Positions 6,611 to 12,851 are shown, counted from the stretch's first letter. The stretch: DNA of 12,851 nucleotides from Bdellovibrionales bacterium (GCA_005792225.1 SXSP01000351.1:1-12851); one strand, 5' to 3'. Translations and numbers: made by a program. Notes: generated by a model not told the origin, from the sequence alone.

Positions 6611-7258
6611 ATGACTCAACTCTCAAAAAGCTCGCTTCTTCTCGCCGCTCTCGTCTCGCTCTCGGTTGGCGCCGCACAAGCGCAATCCGGTAGCGGTTCA
6701 GGTGGCATGGGCTCAGGTTCGGGGACTGGTTCCGGTACTGGCTCAGGTTCCACGACGGGCTCAGGCTCGGGCACCGGCACTGATGCCGGCATGGGTTCGT
6801 CGTCGGGTTCGACGATGGGATCGGGCGCGGGCACGGGCTCGACGTCAGGTTCATCCACCGGTTCGACAACCGGCACGAGCGACACGATGGGTTCCGGCTC
6901 GGGAACCGGCGCTTCGGCAACGGGTGATCAAGCCACGGGAAGTGCCACGAGCGGCACAACGACTGATACGTCCCAAAGCGCAAACAAGAGCGGAAAAAAG
7001 AAAAACAAAAAAGGAAGCTCTTCGGGCAGCTCATCCGGTAGCACATCCGGCACAACGGGCGGTGCGAGCGGCACAGGTTCCTACAACACCGATTCACCTG
7101 CGGCGAGCGGCGGATCCAGCTCGGGAACAACCGGATCTGGTTCAGGCTCGATGGGCTCAGGCTCTGGTTCGACAGGTTCAGGTTCGTCAGGTTCAGGCTC
7201 CGGATCGACTGGCTCCGGCTCTGGCTCTGGAACTGGCGGCTCCGGCTCGGGCATGTAA
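6611..7258 (+). CDS. Secreted Gly/Ser/Thr-rich low-complexity protein
   Basis: A 215-residue protein of unknown function. Residues 1-24 form a clean signal peptide (K6, hydrophobic LLLAALVSLSVGA, cleavage after AQA). The rest is almost only Gly, Ser and Thr in degenerate GSGSGT/TGSGSG units, with scattered Met, Asp and Ala. There is no Cys, Arg or Glu and only one aromatic residue (Y158). All mature lysines (126, 129-131, 133, 134) fall in a single patch, KSGKKKNKKG, in the middle. The chain should be disordered and lie in the periplasm or outside the cell. It might be a surface, matrix or linker-like protein. A strong ribosome binding site precedes it and a GC-rich hairpin follows the stop by 12 bp. 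That it is a real gene is supported by the signal peptide and the Shine-Dalgarno site; no function can be assigned. Confidence 0.8.
   Translation: MTQLSKSSLLLAALVSLSVGAAQAQSGSGSGGMGSGSGTGSGTGSGSTTGSGSGTGTDAGMGSSSGSTMGSGAGTGSTSGSSTGSTTGTSDTMGSGSGTGASATGDQATGSATSGTTTDTSQSANKSGKKKNKKGSSSGSSSGSTSGTTGGASGTGSYNTDSPAASGGSSSGTTGSGSGSMGSGSGSTGSGSSGSGSGSTGSGSGSGTGGSGSGM
6683..7256 (+). repeat. Degenerate short-period coding repeat (GGxTCx units)
   Basis: The DNA coding for the mature Gly/Ser/Thr-rich chain is made of short degenerate units such as GGTTCA, GGCTCG and GGCACG, densest at 6695-6850 and 7125-7256. A non-repetitive lysine-coding stretch (about 6985-7015) interrupts it. Third positions vary, so codons have diverged. 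Such tracts can change length by slippage or recombination in steps that keep the frame. Confidence 0.6.
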
Positions 7259-7270
7259 TCGTCCTCGAGC

Positions 7271-7294
7271 GCGACCGACGGAAGCGTCGGTCGC
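7271..7294 (+). terminator. GC-rich hairpin, possible terminator of the Gly/Ser-rich gene
   Basis: A perfect 10-bp stem, GCGACCGACG with loop GAAG and CGTCGGTCGC, starts 12 bases after the stop codon. The bases after it (ACTCAACTGCATTTCTTC) are only weakly T-rich, so it is not a textbook intrinsic terminator. It may instead stabilise the 3' end of the transcript. Confidence 0.5.
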
Positions 7295-7318
7295 ACTCAA
7301 CTGCATTTCTTCAAATGT

Positions 7319-7346
7319 CTGAAACATCCGCGCCAAGAAATAAAAT
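7319..7346 (+). promoter_or_regulatory. Weak candidate promoter for the small ORF
   Basis: CTGAAA (7319-7324, 4 of 6) and TAAAAT (7341-7346, 5 of 6) with a 16-bp spacer lie between the hairpin at 7271-7294 and the ORF at 7395. The position suits a separate transcript for that ORF. Confidence 0.3.
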
Positions 7347-7394
7347 ACGCGGAAGAGATACACTGAACCTGGCAAATCTTGATGGGGGTGCCAG

Positions 7395-7622
7395 ATGCCA
7401 AATGTCAGAGGTGGTCAACAAGTCCCAAGACGTGGTTATCACACGAAAGGCGAGATCGAAAAAACTCAGCGACCCGCGTTTCCTCGTGATGACATCAAAC
7501 AAGCCTACGCTGGCGAGGAAAACGAAGGACCTTTTTCGGACTCGAAATCGGACCATTCCCACAGCACGAACGTGAAAAGCCGGGTGACTGAAAAGAGTAA
7601 GAGTCGCACGCCAATACGGTAG
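7395..7622 (+). CDS. Small hydrophilic hypothetical protein
   Basis: A 75-residue ORF of unknown function. It has no signal peptide, no membrane segment and no Cys. It is rich in charged and polar residues (RGGQQ and PRRG near the start, EENEG in the middle, SKSDHSHS and a basic Lys/Arg tail), so it is probably disordered and cytoplasmic, perhaps nucleic-acid binding. GGGGG lies six to eight bases before the ATG and a possible promoter lies at 7319-7346. Codon choice in this frame resembles the neighbours more than the overlapping frame at 7315-7575 does. Its stop is nine bases from the left arm of the inverted-repeat element. I do not recognise a family, and it could be a spurious ORF. Confidence 0.45.
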   Translation: MPNVRGGQQVPRRGYHTKGEIEKTQRPAFPRDDIKQAYAGEENEGPFSDSKSDHSHSTNVKSRVTEKSKSRTPIR

Positions 7623-7631
7623 ACCCTCCCG

Positions 7632-7775
7632 AACTGGCCCCTTTGATTGTTGTTGAATCGTGTGCCCGTTATCGGTGGGTCACCGGACGGTGCGGCCGGA
7701 CCTCCGGTTCGTTCTAAACGAAAGTGAGCGGGCAGAATTTGGCGCTTTACCCAACAACAATTAAAGGGGCCAGTT
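7632..7775. repeat. 144-bp inverted-repeat element with internal hairpins
   Basis: The left arm (7632-7655, beginning AACTGGCCCCTTT) and right arm (7752-7775, ending AAAGGGGCCAGTT) are 24-bp inverted repeats with one mismatch. Nested inside are a 6-bp stem TGCCCG (7663-7668) with CGGGCA (7729-7734), hairpins CGGTG-GGT-CACCG (7673-7685), CCGGA-CC-TCCGG (7696-7707) and TTCGTT-CTA-AACGAA (7708-7722), and an alternative CACCG-GA-CGGTG (7681-7692). As RNA or single-stranded DNA this folds into a branched structure on one long stem. It fills the gap between two convergent genes almost exactly. There is no ORF, no T-tract beyond the arms and no clear target duplication. Candidates are a MITE-like remnant (the arm resembles terminal repeats of some IS21-family elements, from memory), a REP-like sequence, or a structured RNA or bidirectional terminator. 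The repeat is certain; its identity is open. Confidence 0.85.
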
Positions 7776-8794
7776 TAACCGGGACACGCGGAAGGTGCCT
7801 CGGGCATCAACTTCAACAATCGACGGGCTGCTTCGATGACGTCTTCGGGGTGTACGCCGACGGGCGAAGAGAGACCTCGGTGCAAAAAGGGATTCAACGG
7901 CGCAAGCCGCGTCGATGATCGCGCACTCGGTCGTGCTCTCGATGTCTCCGTTCCCTCTCCGACCAGCACAACGCTTGAAACTCCGACGGCGGCCGCCAGG
8001 ACCGAAAGGTAGGATTCGTTTGCGATCATCAGGCGTGCGCCCTGCAGGATCGAAGCTTGCGTTTCGTACGGAATCCTTAACCTCGACACATCAAGGGAAG
8101 AAGCGCGAATCGTCAGGGCGAAGGCGCGGTTGATCTGCTCATCCCCCTCAGCTCCTGTGATAATGATCTTAAAGCCCATCCAGGCGAGGGCGTTTGCAAC
8201 CATCGCGAAGAATGGGAGTGGCCAGCACTCGTTGTGGCAGTCCGCGGAGGGATGAAAACAAATGTATTCATTTCGCTTGATGTTGCGACTCTCGAGGAGA
8301 GCATTCGCGGCGAGGTGATCCGAATCTACCAACGGAAAATAGAGATCGCGGGAAATAGCAGACTCGCCGGTTAGAACTCCGACCAACTCGAGCGACTTCG
8401 CGACTTCATTTTCAAACGTGTTGAGAGCCGGTCCGCGGGTGATGATCTGCTTCACGCCAAGCACTTCCATAAGGGCTTGTGCGATCGTGTCTACGCCATC
8501 TGACATTTGCAAAATGGCATCGAAAGATTTGTCTTGGCAGACTTCAATAAACGGCGCGATTTTTCTGATCTCGATCGCGTCCTCATGGATACCGGGAAAG
8601 CCGGGAAATTCGATGAACTCGTCCACCCACTGCGGTATGCGCGAATAGAAGCTCCTTGCGGTTTCGAGGCCGATCACCGAGATGCTCGCGTGAGGGAATG
8701 CGTCTCTAAGACTCGCGAGCGCGGGCGTGCAGAGGACCGCGTCCCCTTGAGGACGCGGTCGAAAGAGCGCTATTCTCGATGGACGGAAGATCAC
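7775..8794 (-). CDS. Glycosyltransferase family 9 (heptosyltransferase-type) protein
   Basis: A 339-residue GT9 protein, cytoplasmic or at the inner membrane, that normally transfers a heptose or similar sugar from an ADP-activated donor. The N-terminal motif RPRPQGDAVLCTPALASLR (residues 12-30) keeps GD (17-18). The donor-binding half has CFHPSADCHNECWP (179-192) and IIITGAEGDEQ (210-220). The usual NDSGPxHLAAA is NESYLSVLAAA (259-269): Asp has become Glu, and the Gly and His are lost. It starts at a GTG, 14 bases after the stop of a Ser/Thr-rich lipoprotein gene, with AAAAAGG about nine bases upstream, so the two are probably co-transcribed. The TAA shares one base with the right arm of the inverted-repeat element. 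Family is clear; the acceptor could be lipopolysaccharide, another glycan or, speculatively, a protein. Confidence 0.85.
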   Translation of the reverse strand: MIFRPSRIALFRPRPQGDAVLCTPALASLRDAFPHASISVIGLETARSFYSRIPQWVDEFIEFPGFPGIHEDAIEIRKIAPFIEVCQDKSFDAILQMSDGVDTIAQALMEVLGVKQIITRGPALNTFENEVAKSLELVGVLTGESAISRDLYFPLVDSDHLAANALLESRNIKRNEYICFHPSADCHNECWPLPFFAMVANALAWMGFKIIITGAEGDEQINRAFALTIRASSLDVSRLRIPYETQASILQGARLMIANESYLSVLAAAVGVSSVVLVGEGTETSRARPSARSSTRLAPLNPFLHRGLSSPVGVHPEDVIEAARRLLKLMPEAPSACPG

Positions 8795-8808
8795 GCGTGA
8801 GCGCCTTT

Positions 8809-9141
8809 TTACATGGATGGTGAGGAACTCGGGCTCGGCGACGCAGATGCAGGTGAGCGAGAGTCTTGTTGAACTCCGCTTGATGTGTCTCCCGAGGTGT
8901 TGATCGAAGTGTCACCTTGGCTCGCGTTCGTCGAACCGCTGGTGGAACCACTCGTGCCGTCGGTCCCTGAACTTGTCTCGCTCGTCGAAGTTCCGCCACT
9001 CGTTGAGGCGTCAGTTGCACCGACCCCGGATGCCGAACCCGGGCGCGAAGACGCGTCGTCGCGAGTGTTTGATTCGCAACCCGTTACACCCAAGGCGAGA
9101 ACGAGCGCTCCCATAATACCGGTCGTTTTCATCATTTTCAT
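8809..9141 (-). CDS. Ser/Thr/Gly-rich lipoprotein
   Basis: A 110-residue lipoprotein of unknown function. Residues 1-21 are a lipoprotein signal with lipobox VTGC at 19-22. Glu at +2, not Asp, predicts outer-membrane placement by the usual Lol rule. The mature chain has no fold-like core. It is Ser/Thr/Gly-rich with Asp (for example GTSTSETSSGTDGTSGS), then a Pro/Ser tail (SPASASPSPSSSPSM), and is almost certainly disordered. The start is the ATG at 9141, since GGAGGT ends five bases before it; that site would fall inside the coding region of a longer version starting at 9156. It is probably co-transcribed with the GT9 gene 14 bp downstream, and its composition echoes the Gly/Ser/Thr-rich protein at 6611. 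Many potential O-glycosylation sites are present, but no modification can be proven. Confidence 0.85.
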   Translation of the reverse strand: MKMMKTTGIMGALVLALGVTGCESNTRDDASSRPGSASGVGATDASTSGGTSTSETSSGTDGTSGSTSGSTNASQGDTSINTSGDTSSGVQQDSRSPASASPSPSSSPSM

Positions 9142-9146
9142 TTTTG

Positions 9147-9152
9147 ACCTCC
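9147..9152 (-). promoter_or_regulatory. Shine-Dalgarno site fixing the lipoprotein start
   Basis: GGAGGT on the minus strand lies five bases before the ATG at 9141. It rules out the upstream in-frame start at 9156, which would put this site inside the gene. Confidence 0.8.
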
Positions 9153-9360
9153 ACAAGTCAGTTGAGTGTCACGGTACGCAATCGTCAGTTTGCGTTCTTG
9201 AGCGCCGTCAGAAGAAAACATCTCGATTGGTAGGCACCTCGCGCCTGAGTTGTGAAGCAAACTGGTCAGTCGGGAATCCAGCTCGCAGATGGGTCTTTAA
9301 CTCCCGCCTAACACAAATAGAACAGTGACTTTTGAAGACAAGCTCGGCAGGATTTGGGGC

Positions 9361-11019
9361 ATGAAAAACTTCGTCGCGATTTTCGTTTTGGCCGCAGGCT
9401 TTTTGATTGGGTTCTTTCACCTGAAGTCGTTGGCTCAAGCGATGCCACTCAAAACTTTTCTCGAAAAGCCCAAGCTCGTTGTCGTCATCGTCATTGACCA
9501 ATTTCGCGCGGATTACCTGACACGTTTCGAGAAGCGATTTGTTCCTTCAACCTCAAAGACTCCCGGCGGGTTCCGGTTTCTCATGCAGAACGGCGCTTAC
9601 TATCCGTTCGCTGAATACGAAGTCGTGCAAAACCTCACGTGCGCAGGCCACGCAACCATACTCACGGGCGCGCAGCCGAACACGACGGGCATACCAGGCA
9701 ACGTCATCTGGGACGCGAAGCTCGGCCGACTCGTTCCATGTACGCAGGACGAAAAATCGACGATGGTTGGCTTTGAGCCGAAGAAAAAAGATGAAGGTGC
9801 ATCACCCGCGCGGCTTCACACGAGTACATTTGGTGACGAGCTGAAACTCGCCGGCTACTCTACCCGCGTAGTCACGATCGCGCTGAAGGAGCGAGCCGCC
9901 ATCATGCTTGGAGGTCGAACGGCCGATCTCGCTCTCTGGTTTGAAGACGATGTCCCGGCTTGGGTGTCGAGCCGCTACTACTTACCGTCCGGTGAACTTC
10001 CCGCATGGGTGAAGGCGCTCAACAAAAAAGTCGCCGATCGACCGAATGGAGAGTACGTCTGGACATCGAGTCTTGCGCCGACCGGTCTTTCGCAGCCGGC
10101 GAACGCTCAGGCCAACGAGAGAACCTTCGTTCGTAAGTTCAGCTACAAAGACAAAGAACTCATCAGCAGCCCATACGGCGCCGAGATCTCGGTCGATGCG
10201 GCACTTGAAGCCGTCACGGCGATGAAGCTCGGTCACGGATCTCATCCCGACGTTCTCGGTATTAGTCTCTCATCACACGATCTCTTCGGCCATGTCTGGG
10301 GACCGAACAGTCGGGAGATGGAAGAGATGACCGTCGCCGAGGACCGAATTTTACAAGAGCTCTTTAAAGGCCTCGAAAAGCGTGTTCCTGGTGGACTCAA
10401 GAACGTTCTGATTGCTTTCACCGCCGACCACGGAATGGCCCCGGTTGCTCCTTTTACGAGAAAATTAAAATTTGACGCCGTTGAAATCGACGAAAAGCGG
10501 ATTCTCCTCGATGCCAATGATCGGCTCGCGAAAAAATTTGGGAAACCCTCAAGCGGTCAGTGGATTTCCGATTTGTACTTCCTGAACTTCTTCGTTAATC
10601 CGGTAGCACTCGCCGAGAAAAAATTGGCTTCGAGCGAGATCGAGGCTGAGCTCAAGACGATTCTCATCGAGCAGCCGGGAATCGCGCACGTATTTACCCA
10701 AACGGATTATCGTAACGGAACACTCCCACCCGGCATGCACAGAAAACAAATCTTAAATGCTTACGTTCCCGGAGTGAGCGGAGACGTCATGGCGATCCCC
10801 GAGCCGTTCTCCTACCGCGGGACCTCGCCGACTCACCACACCGGTTACGGTTACGATCGAACGGTGCCGATCATTTTGGTCGGATCAAAAATCAAAGCCG
10901 GCGTTTATCCCGAAGCCGCCCGCGTGATCGATCTCGCGCCGACATTAAGCTTCCTTACCGGAATCATGGCACCGGCCACGAGTGAAGGACGCGTCTTGAG
11001 CGAAGCGATCCGCCGTTAA
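9361..11019 (+). CDS. Secreted PafA-like alkaline phosphatase (alkaline phosphatase superfamily)
   Basis: A 552-residue exported phosphatase. Residues 1-27 form a signal peptide (hydrophobic FVAIFVLAAGFLIGFF, cleavage after AQA). The zinc and catalytic residues of the superfamily can all be placed: D46 (VIVIDQFR), nucleophile T93 (NLTCAGHATILTG), D307 and H311 (SHDLFGH), D356 and H357 (TADHGMAP), and H492 or H493 (THHTGYGYD). N114 (GNVIWD) and the K176/R178 pair (ALKERAA) match the Asn and Lys/Arg that bind phosphate in PafA, so a broad phosphomonoesterase is likelier than a diesterase. It would release phosphate from organic phosphates outside the inner membrane. I chose the ATG at 9361, preceded by AGGA eight bases upstream, over a GTG at 9325, because only this gives a normal signal peptide. 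It converges on the next gene with overlapping stops. Confidence 0.9.
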   Translation: MKNFVAIFVLAAGFLIGFFHLKSLAQAMPLKTFLEKPKLVVVIVIDQFRADYLTRFEKRFVPSTSKTPGGFRFLMQNGAYYPFAEYEVVQNLTCAGHATILTGAQPNTTGIPGNVIWDAKLGRLVPCTQDEKSTMVGFEPKKKDEGASPARLHTSTFGDELKLAGYSTRVVTIALKERAAIMLGGRTADLALWFEDDVPAWVSSRYYLPSGELPAWVKALNKKVADRPNGEYVWTSSLAPTGLSQPANAQANERTFVRKFSYKDKELISSPYGAEISVDAALEAVTAMKLGHGSHPDVLGISLSSHDLFGHVWGPNSREMEEMTVAEDRILQELFKGLEKRVPGGLKNVLIAFTADHGMAPVAPFTRKLKFDAVEIDEKRILLDANDRLAKKFGKPSSGQWISDLYFLNFFVNPVALAEKKLASSEIEAELKTILIEQPGIAHVFTQTDYRNGTLPPGMHRKQILNAYVPGVSGDVMAIPEPFSYRGTSPTHHTGYGYDRTVPIILVGSKIKAGVYPEAARVIDLAPTLSFLTGIMAPATSEGRVLSEAIRR

Positions 11020-12341
11020 CGGGCGGCCGTTTTCTGCGCTTCACCGCGAAGCTTTTTGATAACCTCGTCAGAGGGTTGTTCGAGGGCCCGCGCCACGAGC
11101 TCAAGGGTATCATTGTGACGGGTGAGATTCATTTTCGCCCGATGCGCATGTTGAGGCAGGGAAGATGCGAAGACCGCGATCAAACGCTTTCCGATCGGAT
11201 TCCGGAATCCATCGAGCCACGATTCTCCAGAAGATAAATTTTGAAGGTTTATGCACTTCGTGTTCTTAGGGTCTTCGACGCACTCTGGGCTCAGAGCCAA
11301 CGCGTGAATCCTGAACATTTGATTGAGGGTGCGGTTCGCCTGAAAACCGGCCATCAACGTTCGCCCGAGGATCACCTTTCCGACGGTGGAGTCGGTTGCG
11401 GCCTCTGATTCTCCTCCTAGGTTCATCCATTCCGTGAGCACCTTCGCGGGACGGTGTCGAACCATTTCGCAGACATCGGCTGAGTACTGAAGCTCAATCG
11501 CCAGCGATGGCTCAATGATCTCCCGGATCATCTCGGCTCCCACACCGACTTTCAAGGCGGGGATCTGCGAGACGAGCGACTTCGATGAGAGGGCCGCTCC
11601 CGGCTCGAGGTCCGCGAGGACCCAGTTTCGAGCGAACAGAGACAGGGATTCCAAATTAGAAATTGCGATCATCTTGATCATGACTGTTGTCGGAACCTTG
11701 AGGACCTTCTTCCAAAACTTCGCCCGATCCGCTAACTGGGCGGCGACTGCCGCAGGACTTTTTTCGATCTGAAGACTCAAATCCATGAGATCAAAGCGCG
11801 CCATGATCAAAAGGCGCGAGGAAAGGAGTTCGGGTGCGAGCATGCTGGGCTTAATGATCTCCGCTAGGCCGTCCTCTTTCAGTAGCTCTCGGTAGAGGCT
11901 CAGTTCGGTCTTCACGGCTTCGATTTCGCGAAGAGCTTCCTCACGGTCGTTTGACGCACAGAGCGACCGGCCGTCGTCACACGCTCGTGGAGAAGGAATC
12001 GTCGCGCGATCGTACTTTTTCCTGAGCTGAACCAGTGCATCCCACCGCTTCGGATTCTCGTTCGCGTTTGCATTCCTCACGTCACCGACGATGGCATCGC
12101 CGGCCGGCTTTCCGGTCTTCTCTCGCCATTCGAGGGATGCCGCGAGCGCCAGGGCTTTCTGCAGACTCGGAGATTCCGCCGCGCGAAGGTCGAGCCAAGT
12201 CTTGGCCTGGGGATTCAGGGTCTCATCGCCGGTGTTGAGGATCGCGAAGATCGAAATCAAGAAGAAGACGGCGAAGAGCGCGCCGAAGAGACCAATACGG
12301 AGCACCTTGGGAGTGATCATGCCTTCGAGGTCCTTTCTCAT
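11016..12341 (-). CDS. Membrane-anchored hypothetical protein with large probable periplasmic domain
   Basis: I do not recognise this 441-residue protein. One membrane helix lies at residues 14-35 (VLRIGLFGALFAVFF and on), with Arg/Lys before it, so the N-terminus should be inside and the remaining roughly 400 residues outside. That domain is mostly helical, with Leu-rich stretches. It has five cysteines, four of them in two close pairs (C121/C128 and C354/C363), as expected for disulfides in the periplasm. The start is uncertain. The ATG at 12341 is used here; a TTG at 12398 would add 19 residues and an ATG at 12320 would remove seven, and none has a good ribosome binding site. The gene is divergent from the alpha/beta-hydrolase gene at 12456 and its TAA overlaps the phosphatase stop. 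A structural or assembly role is possible, but nothing shows it. Confidence 0.78.
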   Translation of the reverse strand: MRKDLEGMITPKVLRIGLFGALFAVFFLISIFAILNTGDETLNPQAKTWLDLRAAESPSLQKALALAASLEWREKTGKPAGDAIVGDVRNANANENPKRWDALVQLRKKYDRATIPSPRACDDGRSLCASNDREEALREIEAVKTELSLYRELLKEDGLAEIIKPSMLAPELLSSRLLIMARFDLMDLSLQIEKSPAAVAAQLADRAKFWKKVLKVPTTVMIKMIAISNLESLSLFARNWVLADLEPGAALSSKSLVSQIPALKVGVGAEMIREIIEPSLAIELQYSADVCEMVRHRPAKVLTEWMNLGGESEAATDSTVGKVILGRTLMAGFQANRTLNQMFRIHALALSPECVEDPKNTKCINLQNLSSGESWLDGFRNPIGKRLIAVFASSLPQHAHRAKMNLTRHNDTLELVARALEQPSDEVIKKLRGEAQKTAAR

Positions 12342-12455
12342 TGCTTTGGACAGCCAGGCTAGCACGAAATCCAGTTCGGTCGCCAACTTCAAGGCCAAGG
12401 TCCAGGTTTGTTGGGTTCACTTGTAGGGTGCGATTCTCCTTGAGAACCTGATTCA

Positions 12456-12851
12456 ATGGAACCCGCTCAGGAACTACGGCGGATCGAGCGTCCCGCGCAC
12501 GGCCTCCCCGCGGGGCCGTTCACGCCCGAAATCCCCGAAACAAAAACCGATTACTACGGCCTTCTTCAGACGGTCACGACCGCGTTTGTAAAAGGCGCGC
12601 CCCTCCTCCCTTTGAAGGTGGAAACGCGCTGTCGTTACGACCAGACAAAGACGTATGACTACGGATTCAGGCGCGGGCGCAATGGCGCGCCACTTGTTTT
12701 TCTCATCCCCGGTTTCGGATGTCCTTACCATCACGAGATGGTTTGTTATTTAAGCGAAGTTCTCCATGAGCGCGGCTTCCACGTAGCTTCGCTTCACTCG
12801 CCGTCGCACCCTGATTTTCTCGTGCACTCGCACCACAGTGGAATTGGAGGC
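12456..12851 (+). CDS. Alpha/beta-hydrolase fold protein (3' end missing)
   Basis: An open frame of 132 codons from the ATG at 12456 to the right edge. An in-frame TGA at 12441 limits upstream starts. The N-terminal 75 residues are polar with no signal peptide. Then come a beta-strand and oxyanion-type turn, PLVFLIPGFGC (79-89), helix YHHEMVCYLSEVLHERG and strand FHVASLHSPSH, the usual opening of an alpha/beta-hydrolase fold (esterase, lipase or peptidase). The nucleophile elbow (GxSxG) would lie beyond the edge, so catalytic competence cannot be judged. A short stem TTCTC-CTT-GAGAA (12435-12447) lies just before the start and there is no clear ribosome binding site. It is probably cytosolic; substrate unknown. 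Confidence 0.75.
   Translation, partial: MEPAQELRRIERPAHGLPAGPFTPEIPETKTDYYGLLQTVTTAFVKGAPLLPLKVETRCRYDQTKTYDYGFRRGRNGAPLVFLIPGFGCPYHHEMVCYLSEVLHERGFHVASLHSPSHPDFLVHSHHSGIGG

Noticed and set aside
6489..7130. Long minus-strand frame of 213 codons over the Gly/Ser-rich gene
   Set aside because: It is the antisense of the repetitive GGxTCx tract, giving Ser/Arg/Cys/Pro-rich sequence with no ribosome binding site; the plus-strand gene has AGGAGG and a signal peptide.
6666..7322. Plus-strand frame of 218 codons overlapping the Gly/Ser-rich gene
   Set aside because: It is the +1 frame of the repeat, Arg/Ala/Pro/Gln-rich, without a leader or start signal; it is open only because the repeat excludes stops.
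7315..7575. 86-codon frame overlapping the small ORF at 7395
   Set aside because: No ribosome binding site is visible and codon choice looks less like the neighbours than the 7395-7622 frame; neither is proven.
7632..7775. Integron attC site
   Set aside because: Size and branched inverted repeats are suggestive, but the ends do not fit the RYYYAAC/GTTRRRY core sites and no integrase or cassette array is visible.
9176..9195. Small hairpin ACGCAA/TTGCGT in the 219-bp gap upstream of the lipoprotein and phosphatase genes
   Set aside because: A 6-bp stem with an 8-base loop is within chance expectation; no convincing promoter was found around it for either gene.
9325..9360. Upstream GTG start for the phosphatase
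   Set aside because: It would put 12 residues with two acidic and three basic side chains in front of a normal signal peptide; the ATG at 9361 has AGGA upstream.

Overview
The window looks like chromosome of a Gram-negative bacterium with moderately high GC. Support for this: signal peptides, a TolC-type outer-membrane factor, a lipobox lipoprotein and two glycosyltransferase family 9 (heptosyltransferase-type) proteins. I cannot name the taxon. A Bdellovibrionota-like or other deltaproteobacterial-type lineage would fit, but that is a guess. I see no tRNA, rRNA, CRISPR array or intact transposase.

Layout. Positions 1-3826 (all minus strand): a GT9 glycosyltransferase with its own promoter, then a tripartite efflux operon in the order outer-membrane factor, periplasmic adaptor, ABC ATPase. 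The ATPase runs off the left edge and the permease must lie beyond it. Positions 3938-6323 (minus): a tightly overlapping folate operon, folB-folKP-CofE-like ligase. The ligase probably adds glutamate to folate (FolC2-type) rather than to F420. All three genes start with TTG or GTG and are set apart by overlaps or Shine-Dalgarno sites.

Positions 6324-9141: an accessory-looking stretch. It holds a structured 5' leader, a secreted Gly/Ser/Thr-rich low-complexity protein, a hairpin, a small hydrophilic ORF, a 144-bp element bounded by 24-bp inverted repeats that exactly fills the gap between two convergent genes, a second GT9 protein, and a Ser/Thr/Gly-rich lipoprotein 14 bp upstream of that GT9 gene. 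Positions 9361-11019 (plus): a secreted PafA-like alkaline phosphatase with the full catalytic set visible. Positions 11016-12341 (minus): an unrecognised membrane-anchored protein whose stop codon overlaps the phosphatase stop. Positions 12456-12851 (plus): the start of an alpha/beta-hydrolase cut by the right edge.

How they work together. The folate genes form one pathway module: neopterin aldolase, pyrophosphokinase plus dihydropteroate synthase, then probable glutamylation. The efflux genes form one machine. The two GT9 genes point to envelope polysaccharide or glycoconjugate synthesis, and one is transcriptionally tied to a Ser/Thr-rich lipoprotein. The items most worth a second look are the inverted-repeat element at 7632-7775, the folate cluster with a CofE-family ligase, the adaptor that lacks a helical hairpin, and the Gly/Ser/Thr-rich exported proteins.
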